A stretch of DNA of 64,000 nt. Origin: Haloarcula halophila. Lineage in GTDB: Archaea; Halobacteriota; Halobacteria; Halobacteriales; Haloarculaceae. Of this stretch, positions 26,807 to 34,927 are shown in pieces. Numbering within the stretch: the first letter of the stretch is position 1; each line of letters opens with the position of its first letter. The notes below the pieces were generated by a model, which was not told where the DNA came from, searched no databases, and saw only the letters and a program-made list of their open reading frames with translations. Location: NCBI RefSeq assembly GCF_029278565.1, contig NZ_CP119559.1, positions 2,356,001-2,420,000 on the forward strand, given 5' to 3'. The translations under genes and the position numbers were made by a program.

Positions 26807-27904
26807 ACTTTTGTACAGTTGTATCGTTTCGTTAGCTGCCTTCTCCCAGGTAAATTTATGCGCTCTATCAAGTCCTTTTTTTTGCATTTGCTCATGTAGA
26901 GTGTCGTTTTCTAGTACTCTCTGTATTTCTTCAGTCAGCTGGTCTGTATCATTTGGGTCTATTTTGATACCTGCATCTCCGACGACTTCTGGTAAACTTG
27001 AAACATTGGACGTTATAACTGGAGTCCCACAAGCCATCGCTTCCAACGGCGGAAGGCCAAATCCTTCATAGAGAGAGGGATAGACAAAAACATCAGCTCT
27101 TTTATATAAGTGGGGTAGAACATATTCCGGCACAAACCCAAGTAAATGTATATCATCACGATATTCAGATTTTTTTGTTTTTTCGATAATGCTATTTGTT
27201 TTCCAACCTTCTCTACCAGCGATCAACAACTTTGTGTGCTCGTTGCTGTTGGTTTTGATAGACTCAAACGAATCTATCAATGTCGTATAGTTCTTTCTTG
27301 GACTTATTGTCCCAACTGAAAGAATAACACGCTGGTCTGACTGTATTTCTATTTCACTGGATTGGAGATATTCCTTCAACATATCCCCATCGTAGCTCTG
27401 GTTGAAAAGTTCTTGATTCACTCCTTCATAAATCACTGTAATCTGCTCAGATTTCACCCCCAGTTGGTTTTCAAGATCCTTCTTAGTTGACTTCGAAACA
27501 GCGATTATTCTGTCTGCTTGGTTCACGTACTGTCGCTTGAAGACATAATTGTATGCACGTTGTTTTGTGTTGTACAGATCTCCTAACTTGACGCCTGTAA
27601 CATCATGATAGGTTACAACTTTGGGAATCTGAGAGATATAGGGGATAACATCCTTGACACCATGCAGAATATCTATGTCATCTCTAATACATTTAACAGG
27701 CAAATAGACATTTTCCCAAAATACTCTCAATATCGAGTCCCGGATGGAAATAATGCCGTTGTCATCCTTACCATATAAAACCACCTCTATCTCTTCACTT
27801 TCCTCAAGTTTATTTATGAGGTTTTGCGCATATGTTCGTGAACCACCATGTATAGACAATGTTCTTGCATCGATACCGACTTTGATAGTATCATTACTTT
27901 TCAT
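26789..27904 (-). CDS. GT4-family glycosyltransferase (mannosyltransferase-like)
   Basis: 371 residues from ATG 27904. VGIDARTLSIHGGSRTYAQN at the start, VTYHDVTGVKLGDLYN, DRIIAVSKSTKKDLE, VGTISPRKNYTTLIDSF and YPSLYEGFGLPPLEAMACG are the motifs of the WbdA/WbaZ-type mannosyl and other GT4 retaining transferases. Cytoplasmic. AT-rich. The gene is complete although IS4 transposase debris begins at its very last codons, so an insertion landed at its 3' end without truncating it. Divergent from the GT4 gene at 28064. Confidence 0.92.
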   Translation of the reverse strand: MKSNDTIKVGIDARTLSIHGGSRTYAQNLINKLEESEEIEVVLYGKDDNGIISIRDSILRVFWENVYLPVKCIRDDIDILHGVKDVIPYISQIPKVVTYHDVTGVKLGDLYNTKQRAYNYVFKRQYVNQADRIIAVSKSTKKDLENQLGVKSEQITVIYEGVNQELFNQSYDGDMLKEYLQSSEIEIQSDQRVILSVGTISPRKNYTTLIDSFESIKTNSNEHTKLLIAGREGWKTNSIIEKTKKSEYRDDIHLLGFVPEYVLPHLYKRADVFVYPSLYEGFGLPPLEAMACGTPVITSNVSSLPEVVGDAGIKIDPNDTDQLTEEIQRVLENDTLHEQMQKKGLDRAHKFTWEKAANETIQLYKSILNSE

Positions 27905-28063
27905 TTTTTCTTATTAAGCTATGAACGGATATGTATTTGACGACAGGAGCTGTATAGTGGTATTTAAATATAAAAAGGACGAAGATAGGCATTGTTCAGA
28001 TGGGGTGCTTATGTATGGTCTCTTACCGTCATTATTATCAACAGTAACGACAAGTCATGGCCA

Positions 28064-29161
28064 ATGCGAGTTCTAATGTTGAATTACGAGTTTCCCCCTC
28101 TAGGAGGAGGGGCAGCAAACGCGAACCAATATCTTCTACAAAAATTTGCCAATCGACATAATCTCTATGTGGATCTTATTACGTCTTCGGCTTCAAACGA
28201 AAAAATAATTCAATTTGCTGAGAATATCACTATTCATAAGCTCGATGTCGAAAAGCAAGACATTCACCATTGGACTCAGATAGAAATCCTCCGTTACAGC
28301 TGGCAGGCATTCCAGCGTGCTCGGAAGTTGATCAAAAAAAATGAATACGATGTGGTGCATGCGTGGTTCGGCGTCCCAAGTGGTGTACTTGCGAGAGTGA
28401 TAGATATCCCATTCTTAGTGGCCCTCCGTGGTAGTGACGTACCAGGATACAATGAGCGGTTCACAGCACAATACACTTTGCTTCGACCAATAATACGTCA
28501 TGTCTGGCAAGAGGCGGAGGCAGTCGTCGCAAATTCAGAGGGGCTACGAGAATTAGCTCGCGAAACAGCCACGCCTGGTATCGAAGTGATACCAAACGGT
28601 GTCGCAATCTCAGAGTTTACCCCAGAATACCCGCGTTCAGGACGCCTATCAGTGCTTTGTGTTGCTCGATTAGTAGAGCGTAAAGGGATTAAGTATCTAA
28701 TAGATGCTATCAGTTGTGTATCTGAGACAGAGTTGACTGTAGTAGGTGAAGGTGAGCGAGAGAGTGAACTAAAAAACTGTGTCGAACGACTGGGTATTAC
28801 TGATAGAGTGAATTTTACTGGTTACGTCCCACATGATGAAATCCATGAGTATTACGAACGGGCAGATGTCTTCGTTCTACCATCGTTCAACGAAGGAATG
28901 AGTAATACAGTACTCGAAGCAATGGCCGCTGGCCTCCCCATTGTAACAACAAATACCGGCGGAACGGCAGAATTACTGGACGGAAATGGAGTAATAGTAG
29001 AAAAACGAAGTTCTGATGCAATCAAAGATGCTCTACAAGAATATATGAGGAATGAAGAGAAAAGAGAATCAGATGGACGAAGATCAAGGAAACTCGCAGA
29101 AAACATGAGCTGGGAAACAGTCGCAGATCAGTATTATTCACTCTACAAACAGATATGCTAA
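28064..29161 (+). CDS. GT4-family glycosyltransferase
   Basis: 365 residues from ATG 28064 (MRVLMLNYEFPPLGGGAANA), preferred over an in-frame TTG at 27992 because the family starts here. Motifs: PPLGGGAAN loop, ALRGSDVPGY, NGVAISEF, VARLVERKGIKYLIDA and FNEGMSNTVLEAMAAGLPIV. A TATA-like TTTAAATATAAAA lies at 27962-27974. Its stop overlaps the start of the next gene by 7 nt, so the two are co-translated. AT-rich island gene; sugar unknown. Confidence 0.92.
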   Translation: MRVLMLNYEFPPLGGGAANANQYLLQKFANRHNLYVDLITSSASNEKIIQFAENITIHKLDVEKQDIHHWTQIEILRYSWQAFQRARKLIKKNEYDVVHAWFGVPSGVLARVIDIPFLVALRGSDVPGYNERFTAQYTLLRPIIRHVWQEAEAVVANSEGLRELARETATPGIEVIPNGVAISEFTPEYPRSGRLSVLCVARLVERKGIKYLIDAISCVSETELTVVGEGERESELKNCVERLGITDRVNFTGYVPHDEIHEYYERADVFVLPSFNEGMSNTVLEAMAAGLPIVTTNTGGTAELLDGNGVIVEKRSSDAIKDALQEYMRNEEKRESDGRRSRKLAENMSWETVADQYYSLYKQIC

Positions 29162-30492
29162 ATTGGAGAAAACCTTTACTTCTGTTGGGGCTTCACTTAA
29201 CCGGCAACAACATTCCGAGTAATCTATATAAAATTAGACAAATAGAGAACTCCTCAGAGGCAATTAGAGAACTTCAGCAACAAAAACTCAAATCGCTTTT
29301 AGAACATGCCTCAGAGACCGTACCATACTATAATGCCCTACTGAAAGAAAACGATGTAGTTTCTGATGGAGGCATAAAATTAGATAATTTTGAAAAGTTA
29401 CCACTATTAACGAAAGAGGACATCCGTTCAGCGGATGGGGACTTGCATTCGAGCGCTCCCGGACCGAATCCATATTCTAATACCTCCGGTGGTACCACTG
29501 GGGAGCCCGTGGAATTCCTTCAAGATGACCGGTACTGGCAATGGAACGTCGCAAACAAAATATACTATCACTCGCTAGCTGGGAAAGGACTCGGTGAACC
29601 GGAAATAAAACTTTGGGGGAGTGAACGTGATATACAGAAGGGCAGTCGGTCGCTAAAGACCCGCATCCGGAATTTCTTATACAATCGACAGGCACTGAAT
29701 AGTTTTAAAATGAGTGAAGAAGATATGGAGCAGTATATCAGAGAAATAAATCAACACCAGCCTAAATCTATCTGGGCATATGTCGAGTCAATGCATCAAC
29801 TTTCCCAATATGCAAAAAAGAACAATTTGAAGGTATATTCACCAGCAGGCATCGTTACGACGGCAGGTACATTACACGAACCTGTTCGAGAAACAATTGA
29901 GGACGTGTTTGACACTAAGGTCCACAATCAATATGGCTCCCGGGAAGTTGGTGATATCGCCTGTGAGTGTCCCCATCAAGAGGGACTACATATTTTCACT
30001 CATTCCAACTATGTCGAAATAGTTGATGAAGATGGAAACCCGGTTCCGAGCGGCGAAGAAGGGTACGTGGCAGTGACTAATTTAACGAACTATACAATGC
30101 CACTTATAAGATACAAGATTGGTGATATGGCAGTCGGCTCTGACGAATCCTGTAGTTGTGGCCGCGGTTTCCCACTATTAAAGAAAGTGACGGGGCGAGA
30201 ATCCGATCATTTCGTAACTCCTACCGGAGAACTGATTCACGGAGAATATTTCACTCATTTATTTTATAACAAAGATTGGGTGCGAAAATTCCAAGTGCAT
30301 CAAATATCACGGGAAAGCTTGGTAATTAAGATTGTAAAAAGAGAACCAGAGGACGGAGCTGACTTGGAAGCGATTAAATCTGAGATACGCAATGTCATGG
30401 GTGAAGAAGTAGAGATAGAAGTCGAATTCAAGGAAGAGATCTCCCCTTCTTCTTCCGGAAAGTTTCGGTACATTGTTTCTGAAGTGCTCTAA
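29155..30492 (+). CDS. CapK/PaaK-like adenylate-forming enzyme
   Basis: 445 residues. The adenylate-binding loop NTSGGTTGEPVEFLQ is at about 108-122. Other phenylacetate-CoA-ligase-family motifs are YGSREVGDIACECPHQ (about 262-277), MPLIRYKIGDMAV and CSCGRGFPLLKKVTGR. Cysteines in the last two segments resemble the zinc site of the PaaK group. In polysaccharide clusters such CapK proteins are common, presumably activating a carboxylate for attachment to sugar or lipid, but no CoA or acyl acceptor is established. It overlaps the GT4 gene by 7 nt and is AT-rich. Family call firm, substrate unknown. Confidence 0.82.
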   Translation: MLNWRKPLLLLGLHLTGNNIPSNLYKIRQIENSSEAIRELQQQKLKSLLEHASETVPYYNALLKENDVVSDGGIKLDNFEKLPLLTKEDIRSADGDLHSSAPGPNPYSNTSGGTTGEPVEFLQDDRYWQWNVANKIYYHSLAGKGLGEPEIKLWGSERDIQKGSRSLKTRIRNFLYNRQALNSFKMSEEDMEQYIREINQHQPKSIWAYVESMHQLSQYAKKNNLKVYSPAGIVTTAGTLHEPVRETIEDVFDTKVHNQYGSREVGDIACECPHQEGLHIFTHSNYVEIVDEDGNPVPSGEEGYVAVTNLTNYTMPLIRYKIGDMAVGSDESCSCGRGFPLLKKVTGRESDHFVTPTGELIHGEYFTHLFYNKDWVRKFQVHQISRESLVIKIVKREPEDGADLEAIKSEIRNVMGEEVEIEVEFKEEISPSSSGKFRYIVSEVL

Positions 30493-30587
30493 TTTCGCTT
30501 TAGCCATGTTTTTATACCACATACCACATGATTTCTATCGCCCGAGTATATGAGTGAAAAACTGACTAACTATCACAATACTTCCGT

Positions 30588-32183
30588 TTATTCCTGTGTA
30601 GAGTTCCCATTTTGATAATATAGTTCTATATTTCTCCATGACTCACTCCCGCGCCGTTCGAACTCCTCTTGTACAAGCGCTCTCGCCTCAGAATCAGTAA
30701 AATTCAATTCGAACTTCTTTCCGGCAATCAACCACACATCCTGCTCTCCTTCAAGCAACACCTGAACATCCTCAGTATCGTTCAGATACACAGCCCCAGT
30801 CCGTGGATGCACGTACTCCCCGTCCCGTTCCACCACAGGCCCAAGCCCGTTCTGCCTGAAAAAGTAGTCCGTCTCGCCGTAGTACCACATTGACAACTCG
30901 GGCCGGGTCGACACAATCACATCGTCCTCATCTGCATGCTCGGTAACGTACGCACTTGCTTCCCGCCACTCAGACACGCCCGGATGATACGGACTGTCGT
31001 TCACCGACTCCGTCGCGGCAAACCCCGCCAGCGGCGACGCCACGATGAGCAATACAACCACCGGAACCGCATACACCACACCCTGCGAAATCATACCTAG
31101 CTCGTCATCACCCTCCGTGACTTTCCGCCACAGCACGGTCAACACCTCCGCAATCGCGTACAGTCCGGGAATAGCCACCAGTGGCAGAAGATGGTATACG
31201 TATCGGGGTGCCTTCCGCGGCGTCACCGAGGCAACGACAAACGACACCACAAAGGCCAACACAAGCAACCGCGCATCTGGCCGTTGCACCCACAGGTACA
31301 TCGCACCGGCGACAAACAGGTAGCGAAGCACGGGATAGGCCTGCCCGAACAGCTTCCAGTAGTACATCAGGTCCCGGTCGGGCCAGGTACTCGGCGGCGA
31401 CGCCGTTACGATACCAGGGAAACCCCTGAGCACGACGTACAGCCCTGCGACGAGAACCCCACCGACAATCAGCACCGCCAACCGCTTCGAGGTCGAATCC
31501 ACCGCGTCCACAGACAGCGTTTCCAGGACCCACAATCGGCCAGCAAGCAACATAGCGAGAAACAGCACGGTACTCGCACCCAGCGCCAGATACGCCTGCT
31601 GGGCATTCTGGCCAAGATACACCAACACCACGAGCACAAACGGATACGGGCTACGGAACTGGAACTCTTGGTCGTACCATCGTAGGATAACATAAATAGA
31701 TGCGAAAAAGAAGAACCCAAGCGCCGTGTACATGCGGGCGACCCGGCCCCATATCAGGAAGAAGGGGTCCACGGCCAGGAAGCCGGCCGTCAACAGCCCA
31801 CCCAGACGGTTGTACCGAACAGCGATGAAATAGCCGACCCCAACTGTCCCCAAACTGTAGAGAACACTGGGTAGCCGTGCAGCGAACTCGGTGCGCCCGA
31901 AGAGTTCGAACGACGCCGCAATCGGGAGCGAGGTTGTCAGCCACGCGCGGCGATACGGCGATGAGGGGCCAATTGGGTCGGAAAAACCGTTCCCGGTCAG
32001 GAAGTTCCAGGCGGCCCAACTGGAGAAGGCCTCGTCGATCCATAGCGACGCGACGCCGAGCCGGCGGAATCGGAGTGCCACCGCGATTAGGACGATGGCC
32101 CCGAGCGCTCCGTAGTAGAGCTGTCGTTGCCGATTCCAGTCCCTGATACGGCCGATTCGCTGGGATGCCCACGTGAGTTCCAT
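30588..32183 (-). CDS. GT39/ArnT-like membrane glycosyltransferase
   Basis: 531 residues with about 11 membrane segments. The first exterior loop has LWIDEAFSSWAAW (Asp-Glu motif of GT-C enzymes), followed by PSSPYRRAWLTTSLPIAASF and RTEFAARLPSVLYSLGTV, which are classic ArnT/PMT elements. TPRKAPRYVYHLLPLVAIPG matches the PRY segment near the C-terminal helices. An exterior soluble domain of about 130 residues ends the protein. It would transfer a sugar from dolichol phosphate outside the cell. GC-rich, unlike the neighbouring AT-rich genes, so it marks the return to resident-type sequence. Confidence 0.8.
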   Translation of the reverse strand: MELTWASQRIGRIRDWNRQRQLYYGALGAIVLIAVALRFRRLGVASLWIDEAFSSWAAWNFLTGNGFSDPIGPSSPYRRAWLTTSLPIAASFELFGRTEFAARLPSVLYSLGTVGVGYFIAVRYNRLGGLLTAGFLAVDPFFLIWGRVARMYTALGFFFFASIYVILRWYDQEFQFRSPYPFVLVVLVYLGQNAQQAYLALGASTVLFLAMLLAGRLWVLETLSVDAVDSTSKRLAVLIVGGVLVAGLYVVLRGFPGIVTASPPSTWPDRDLMYYWKLFGQAYPVLRYLFVAGAMYLWVQRPDARLLVLAFVVSFVVASVTPRKAPRYVYHLLPLVAIPGLYAIAEVLTVLWRKVTEGDDELGMISQGVVYAVPVVVLLIVASPLAGFAATESVNDSPYHPGVSEWREASAYVTEHADEDDVIVSTRPELSMWYYGETDYFFRQNGLGPVVERDGEYVHPRTGAVYLNDTEDVQVLLEGEQDVWLIAGKKFELNFTDSEARALVQEEFERRGSESWRNIELYYQNGNSTQE

Positions 32184-32240
32184 GGAGCGGTTACCATCTG
32201 GCAGGACCGTCGAAAATAAAAGCTATTCCATTGGCCCGAC

Positions 32241-33767
32241 TCACGAACTCACACGGCCTACGATTCGTTCGAGTGGGTCAGCGACACGCGATGGCAATCG
32301 CATAAAAATGGGTTCGAGCTCTGCCGGCCGAACGACCCCCAGTCGGAGGAGGCCAACCGCATACAGCACTGCCCCGACGGGCGGGACGACACCGAGCGCG
32401 AGGATTGGCGTGTCGATGAGCCTCGCAAGCCCGAAGACGGCCACTCCGGCGCCGATACCGACCAGACCGAGTCTCACGAGGCGCAGATCAGCAATCGGAT
32501 TGAATCCGATGCGTCTGGCACTTACTACATGCAAAACGACCATCAACCCGTACCCGATACTGGTCGCGACGGCTGCCCCTCGCATCCCGTAGGGAGGAAT
32601 CAAGAGCAGGTTCAACACGAGATTGAGAACGGCAGCTGTTCCGGTCGCAACAATTAGAATACGCAGGTCCCCCTTGCCCTGCCCGATTGCGAATATCGGA
32701 CGTGCCACCGCAAGCCCGAACGCGCCGGGGAGCAGTAACAACACGATGGGGCCCGTGGCGACGAACTCCGCCCCGAAGTATAGCGGGACGAATGCATCGA
32801 CGAGGGCAGCGATACCCAGCGCCACGATGAGCGTCAGCGCCAGCGTATAGCGGGTGGCTTTCGCAGCGAGGGCTGAGAGTTCCTCGAGACGACCCTCGGC
32901 CCACAACTCCGACGTGGAGTGTAGTAGCGCCATCTGCAGGGCGAAGGGCGCAAACCAGACGAACTCGGCGACCAGCAGCGCTGCACGGTAGTAACCCGTC
33001 GCCGCCCCGCCTTCGAGGGGGCGCAACAGGAGAATATCGACGTGATACAGCGACATCATCAACAGAGTCAACACGACACTCAGCGCATTGAACGAGAGTA
33101 GTTCCCGTGGTTCGGTCTGCAGTGTCGTTGGCGCCCGTTGCCAGAGAGCACGGAGGTCAAGCCGGCGACCCAGCACCGTGACCGCGACAATCGTCCCGAG
33201 GCTGCTAGCGAGGATGTGTCCGACGAGGACGCCCGTAACGCCGTAGCCCAACAGCGCGAGCATGACACCAAAGATACCGAACAGCATCTTCCGGAGAACA
33301 GTGAGCGGTTCGCTGTAGTGTTCGTACCCCAGGCCCATCAGGGTGCTCCGGAGTGTGAGGAACAGCTGTCGAGCCCCGACAAGGATGGCGAGCAGGTAGA
33401 AGTACTGCCGGAACGCCGGGCCCGCAACGGCGTCGACGAGTCCCGCTTTGACGGCGGCGAAAATACAGAGTCCGGTCACGCCGGCGAGCGCGATCGCCAC
33501 GCGGGTATAGAAGCCGAACACGTACTCGGCCCATTCCGTACCACGGTCTTCGGCGATGAATTTGCGGACGCCATCGCTGATACCGGCGTTAGTGAGCACC
33601 ACCAGGACACTGAGTGCTGACAGCATGAACGCGTAGTCACCGTACTGGCCGCTGCCGAGTGCTCTGACCAGCAATGGTGTCACGATAAGGCCGACGAGGA
33701 CCCCGCCGACATCGCCCGAGAGTACGGAGATGAACCCCCGAAGCAGGTTCCGATTTAATTCGCTCAT
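32241..33767 (-). CDS. Flippase of the MOP/Wzx family (second copy)
   Basis: 508 residues with about 14 membrane segments; N-terminus LLRGFISVLSGDVGGVLVGL then TPLLVRALGSGQYGDYAF is the typical start of haloarchaeal oligosaccharide flippases. It resembles the 23815 gene in layout (VDILLLRPLEG versus ADILLVELFQG; YGMRGAAVATSIGYG versus YGIFGAGIGTMISY) but is GC-rich and clearly diverged, so it is not a recent duplicate. Likely exports the lipid-linked glycan made by the GC-rich set of transferases. Next to FkbM methyltransferase and GT39-like genes, all minus strand. Confidence 0.9.
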   Translation of the reverse strand: MSELNRNLLRGFISVLSGDVGGVLVGLIVTPLLVRALGSGQYGDYAFMLSALSVLVVLTNAGISDGVRKFIAEDRGTEWAEYVFGFYTRVAIALAGVTGLCIFAAVKAGLVDAVAGPAFRQYFYLLAILVGARQLFLTLRSTLMGLGYEHYSEPLTVLRKMLFGIFGVMLALLGYGVTGVLVGHILASSLGTIVAVTVLGRRLDLRALWQRAPTTLQTEPRELLSFNALSVVLTLLMMSLYHVDILLLRPLEGGAATGYYRAALLVAEFVWFAPFALQMALLHSTSELWAEGRLEELSALAAKATRYTLALTLIVALGIAALVDAFVPLYFGAEFVATGPIVLLLLPGAFGLAVARPIFAIGQGKGDLRILIVATGTAAVLNLVLNLLLIPPYGMRGAAVATSIGYGLMVVLHVVSARRIGFNPIADLRLVRLGLVGIGAGVAVFGLARLIDTPILALGVVPPVGAVLYAVGLLRLGVVRPAELEPIFMRLPSRVADPLERIVGRVSS

Positions 33768-33821
33768 CAGCTCATAGACGTTGAGAGGGTTTCAACGAGG
33801 CCAACACGGTAGCGATCCCAC

Positions 33822-34628
33822 TCATTGTCTTTTTGCTGCCTTGACAAACGACTCACGCTCCCTGTTTTTGAGTGCCTTCAGTTCGAAGCCGTATGATTCG
33901 AGCGTAGCTTCGACGGCGGCGACGGAGTCGCCGAATGAACGCAATCGGTCGGGATGTAGTTCGACGTAACAGCATCGACACGACGGACGTGAGAGGGTGT
34001 CGGTAAACCCCTCTAGGACCTGTTGCTCCGCCCCTTCGACGTCGATTTTGAGTATCGTCGGCACTGGGGCCCGGTCTTCGATCAGTCTGTCACCGGTTTC
34101 GACTGGGACAGTAATCGTCTTGCTTTCCTCACCAGTCGCCAGCGCGTGGGCGCCCTCGCCCGACGCTTCCGACGCAACGGCGAGGTCCGTCGTGCCTGTT
34201 TTCGCAGCCAGTGCTTGCTCCCGGACGGTTGCCTCCAGACCGTTGTACTCGAGGTTCCGCCGGAGCGCACCGGAATTACTTGGGTGCGGTTCGAAGGCGA
34301 CTACCTGTTCAGGCGGGAGTCGCTGGGCGAGGAAACACGTGTACGTCCCGATGTTCGCACCGACATCGTACACTACGTCATCAGCCACCAGTTCGGTGAG
34401 CATGTCCTCGATGATCGGCATTTCCCCCATCAGTTCCGACACCCGCTTACACTCGGTCGGGTTTGTGACGGTAAAGTGGGCCGTTGTTCCCGCTATCTCG
34501 TGGGACTCAACGCCCGAATGTCTGGCAAATTGCACTCGCCAATACAGGTCCTCAATGACTGCGTGGAGGCCAAGTCGCTCCGTCACCGGTCGCAACACCG
34601 TATTGTAGAGTGACGGAGGGCGAGGCAT
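33822..34628 (-). CDS. FkbM-family SAM-dependent methyltransferase
   Basis: 268 residues. VVYDVGANIGTYTCFLAQ (about 86-103) is the SAM-binding motif I, VAFEPHPSNSGALRRNL the motif-II acidic loop and ILKIDVEGAEQQVLEGF the FkbM hallmark (about 195-211). Such enzymes O-methylate sugars in glycan clusters; in Haloferax N-glycosylation AglP is a methyltransferase acting on a glycan hexuronic acid, so a comparable step is plausible here. Last gene of the GC-rich glycan block before the T4SS operon. Confidence 0.88.
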   Translation of the reverse strand: MPRPPSLYNTVLRPVTERLGLHAVIEDLYWRVQFARHSGVESHEIAGTTAHFTVTNPTECKRVSELMGEMPIIEDMLTELVADDVVYDVGANIGTYTCFLAQRLPPEQVVAFEPHPSNSGALRRNLEYNGLEATVREQALAAKTGTTDLAVASEASGEGAHALATGEESKTITVPVETGDRLIEDRAPVPTILKIDVEGAEQQVLEGFTDTLSRPSCRCCYVELHPDRLRSFGDSVAAVEATLESYGFELKALKNRERESFVKAAKRQ

Positions 34629-34927
34629 CTATATCGCATACAGTGTGGCCCTCATGAAAAACGCACCTATCCATTATTTCGGAACGTATCATGCCGAGGT
34701 CAGCACGTCTCGGGGACCATCCGTGAGAATAGCACACGCCTCTTGACATCCTTCTCCACGATACGCGGAGGATGAAGGTTGAGGGCTGTACGAGAGCGGA
34801 GCTCTCGTGAACGCCGAGTGGCGGATTCACTGCCCACCCGGACGGGTTTGAGGCCGAGTCCACGGACAAGCCCCCTCCTCAACGAGCGACCCTCTCAGGG
34901 TGAGGTAGTTGACTAGAAAAGATTGCC
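34629..34927. other. Intergenic junction between glycan and T4SS blocks, possible IS1341/tnpB 3'-end relic
   Basis: 299 bp without a convincing gene. A perfect inverted repeat CGAGAGCGGAGCTCTCG lies near 34791-34807. On the minus strand a short frame (LKPVRVGSESATRRSRELRS) followed by CCTCACCCTGAGAGGG looks like the terminal debris of haloarchaeal TnpB elements, whose 3' ends carry similar hairpins. This is a visual impression only; it marks the boundary between the surface-glycan genes and the conjugation operon. Confidence 0.35.
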
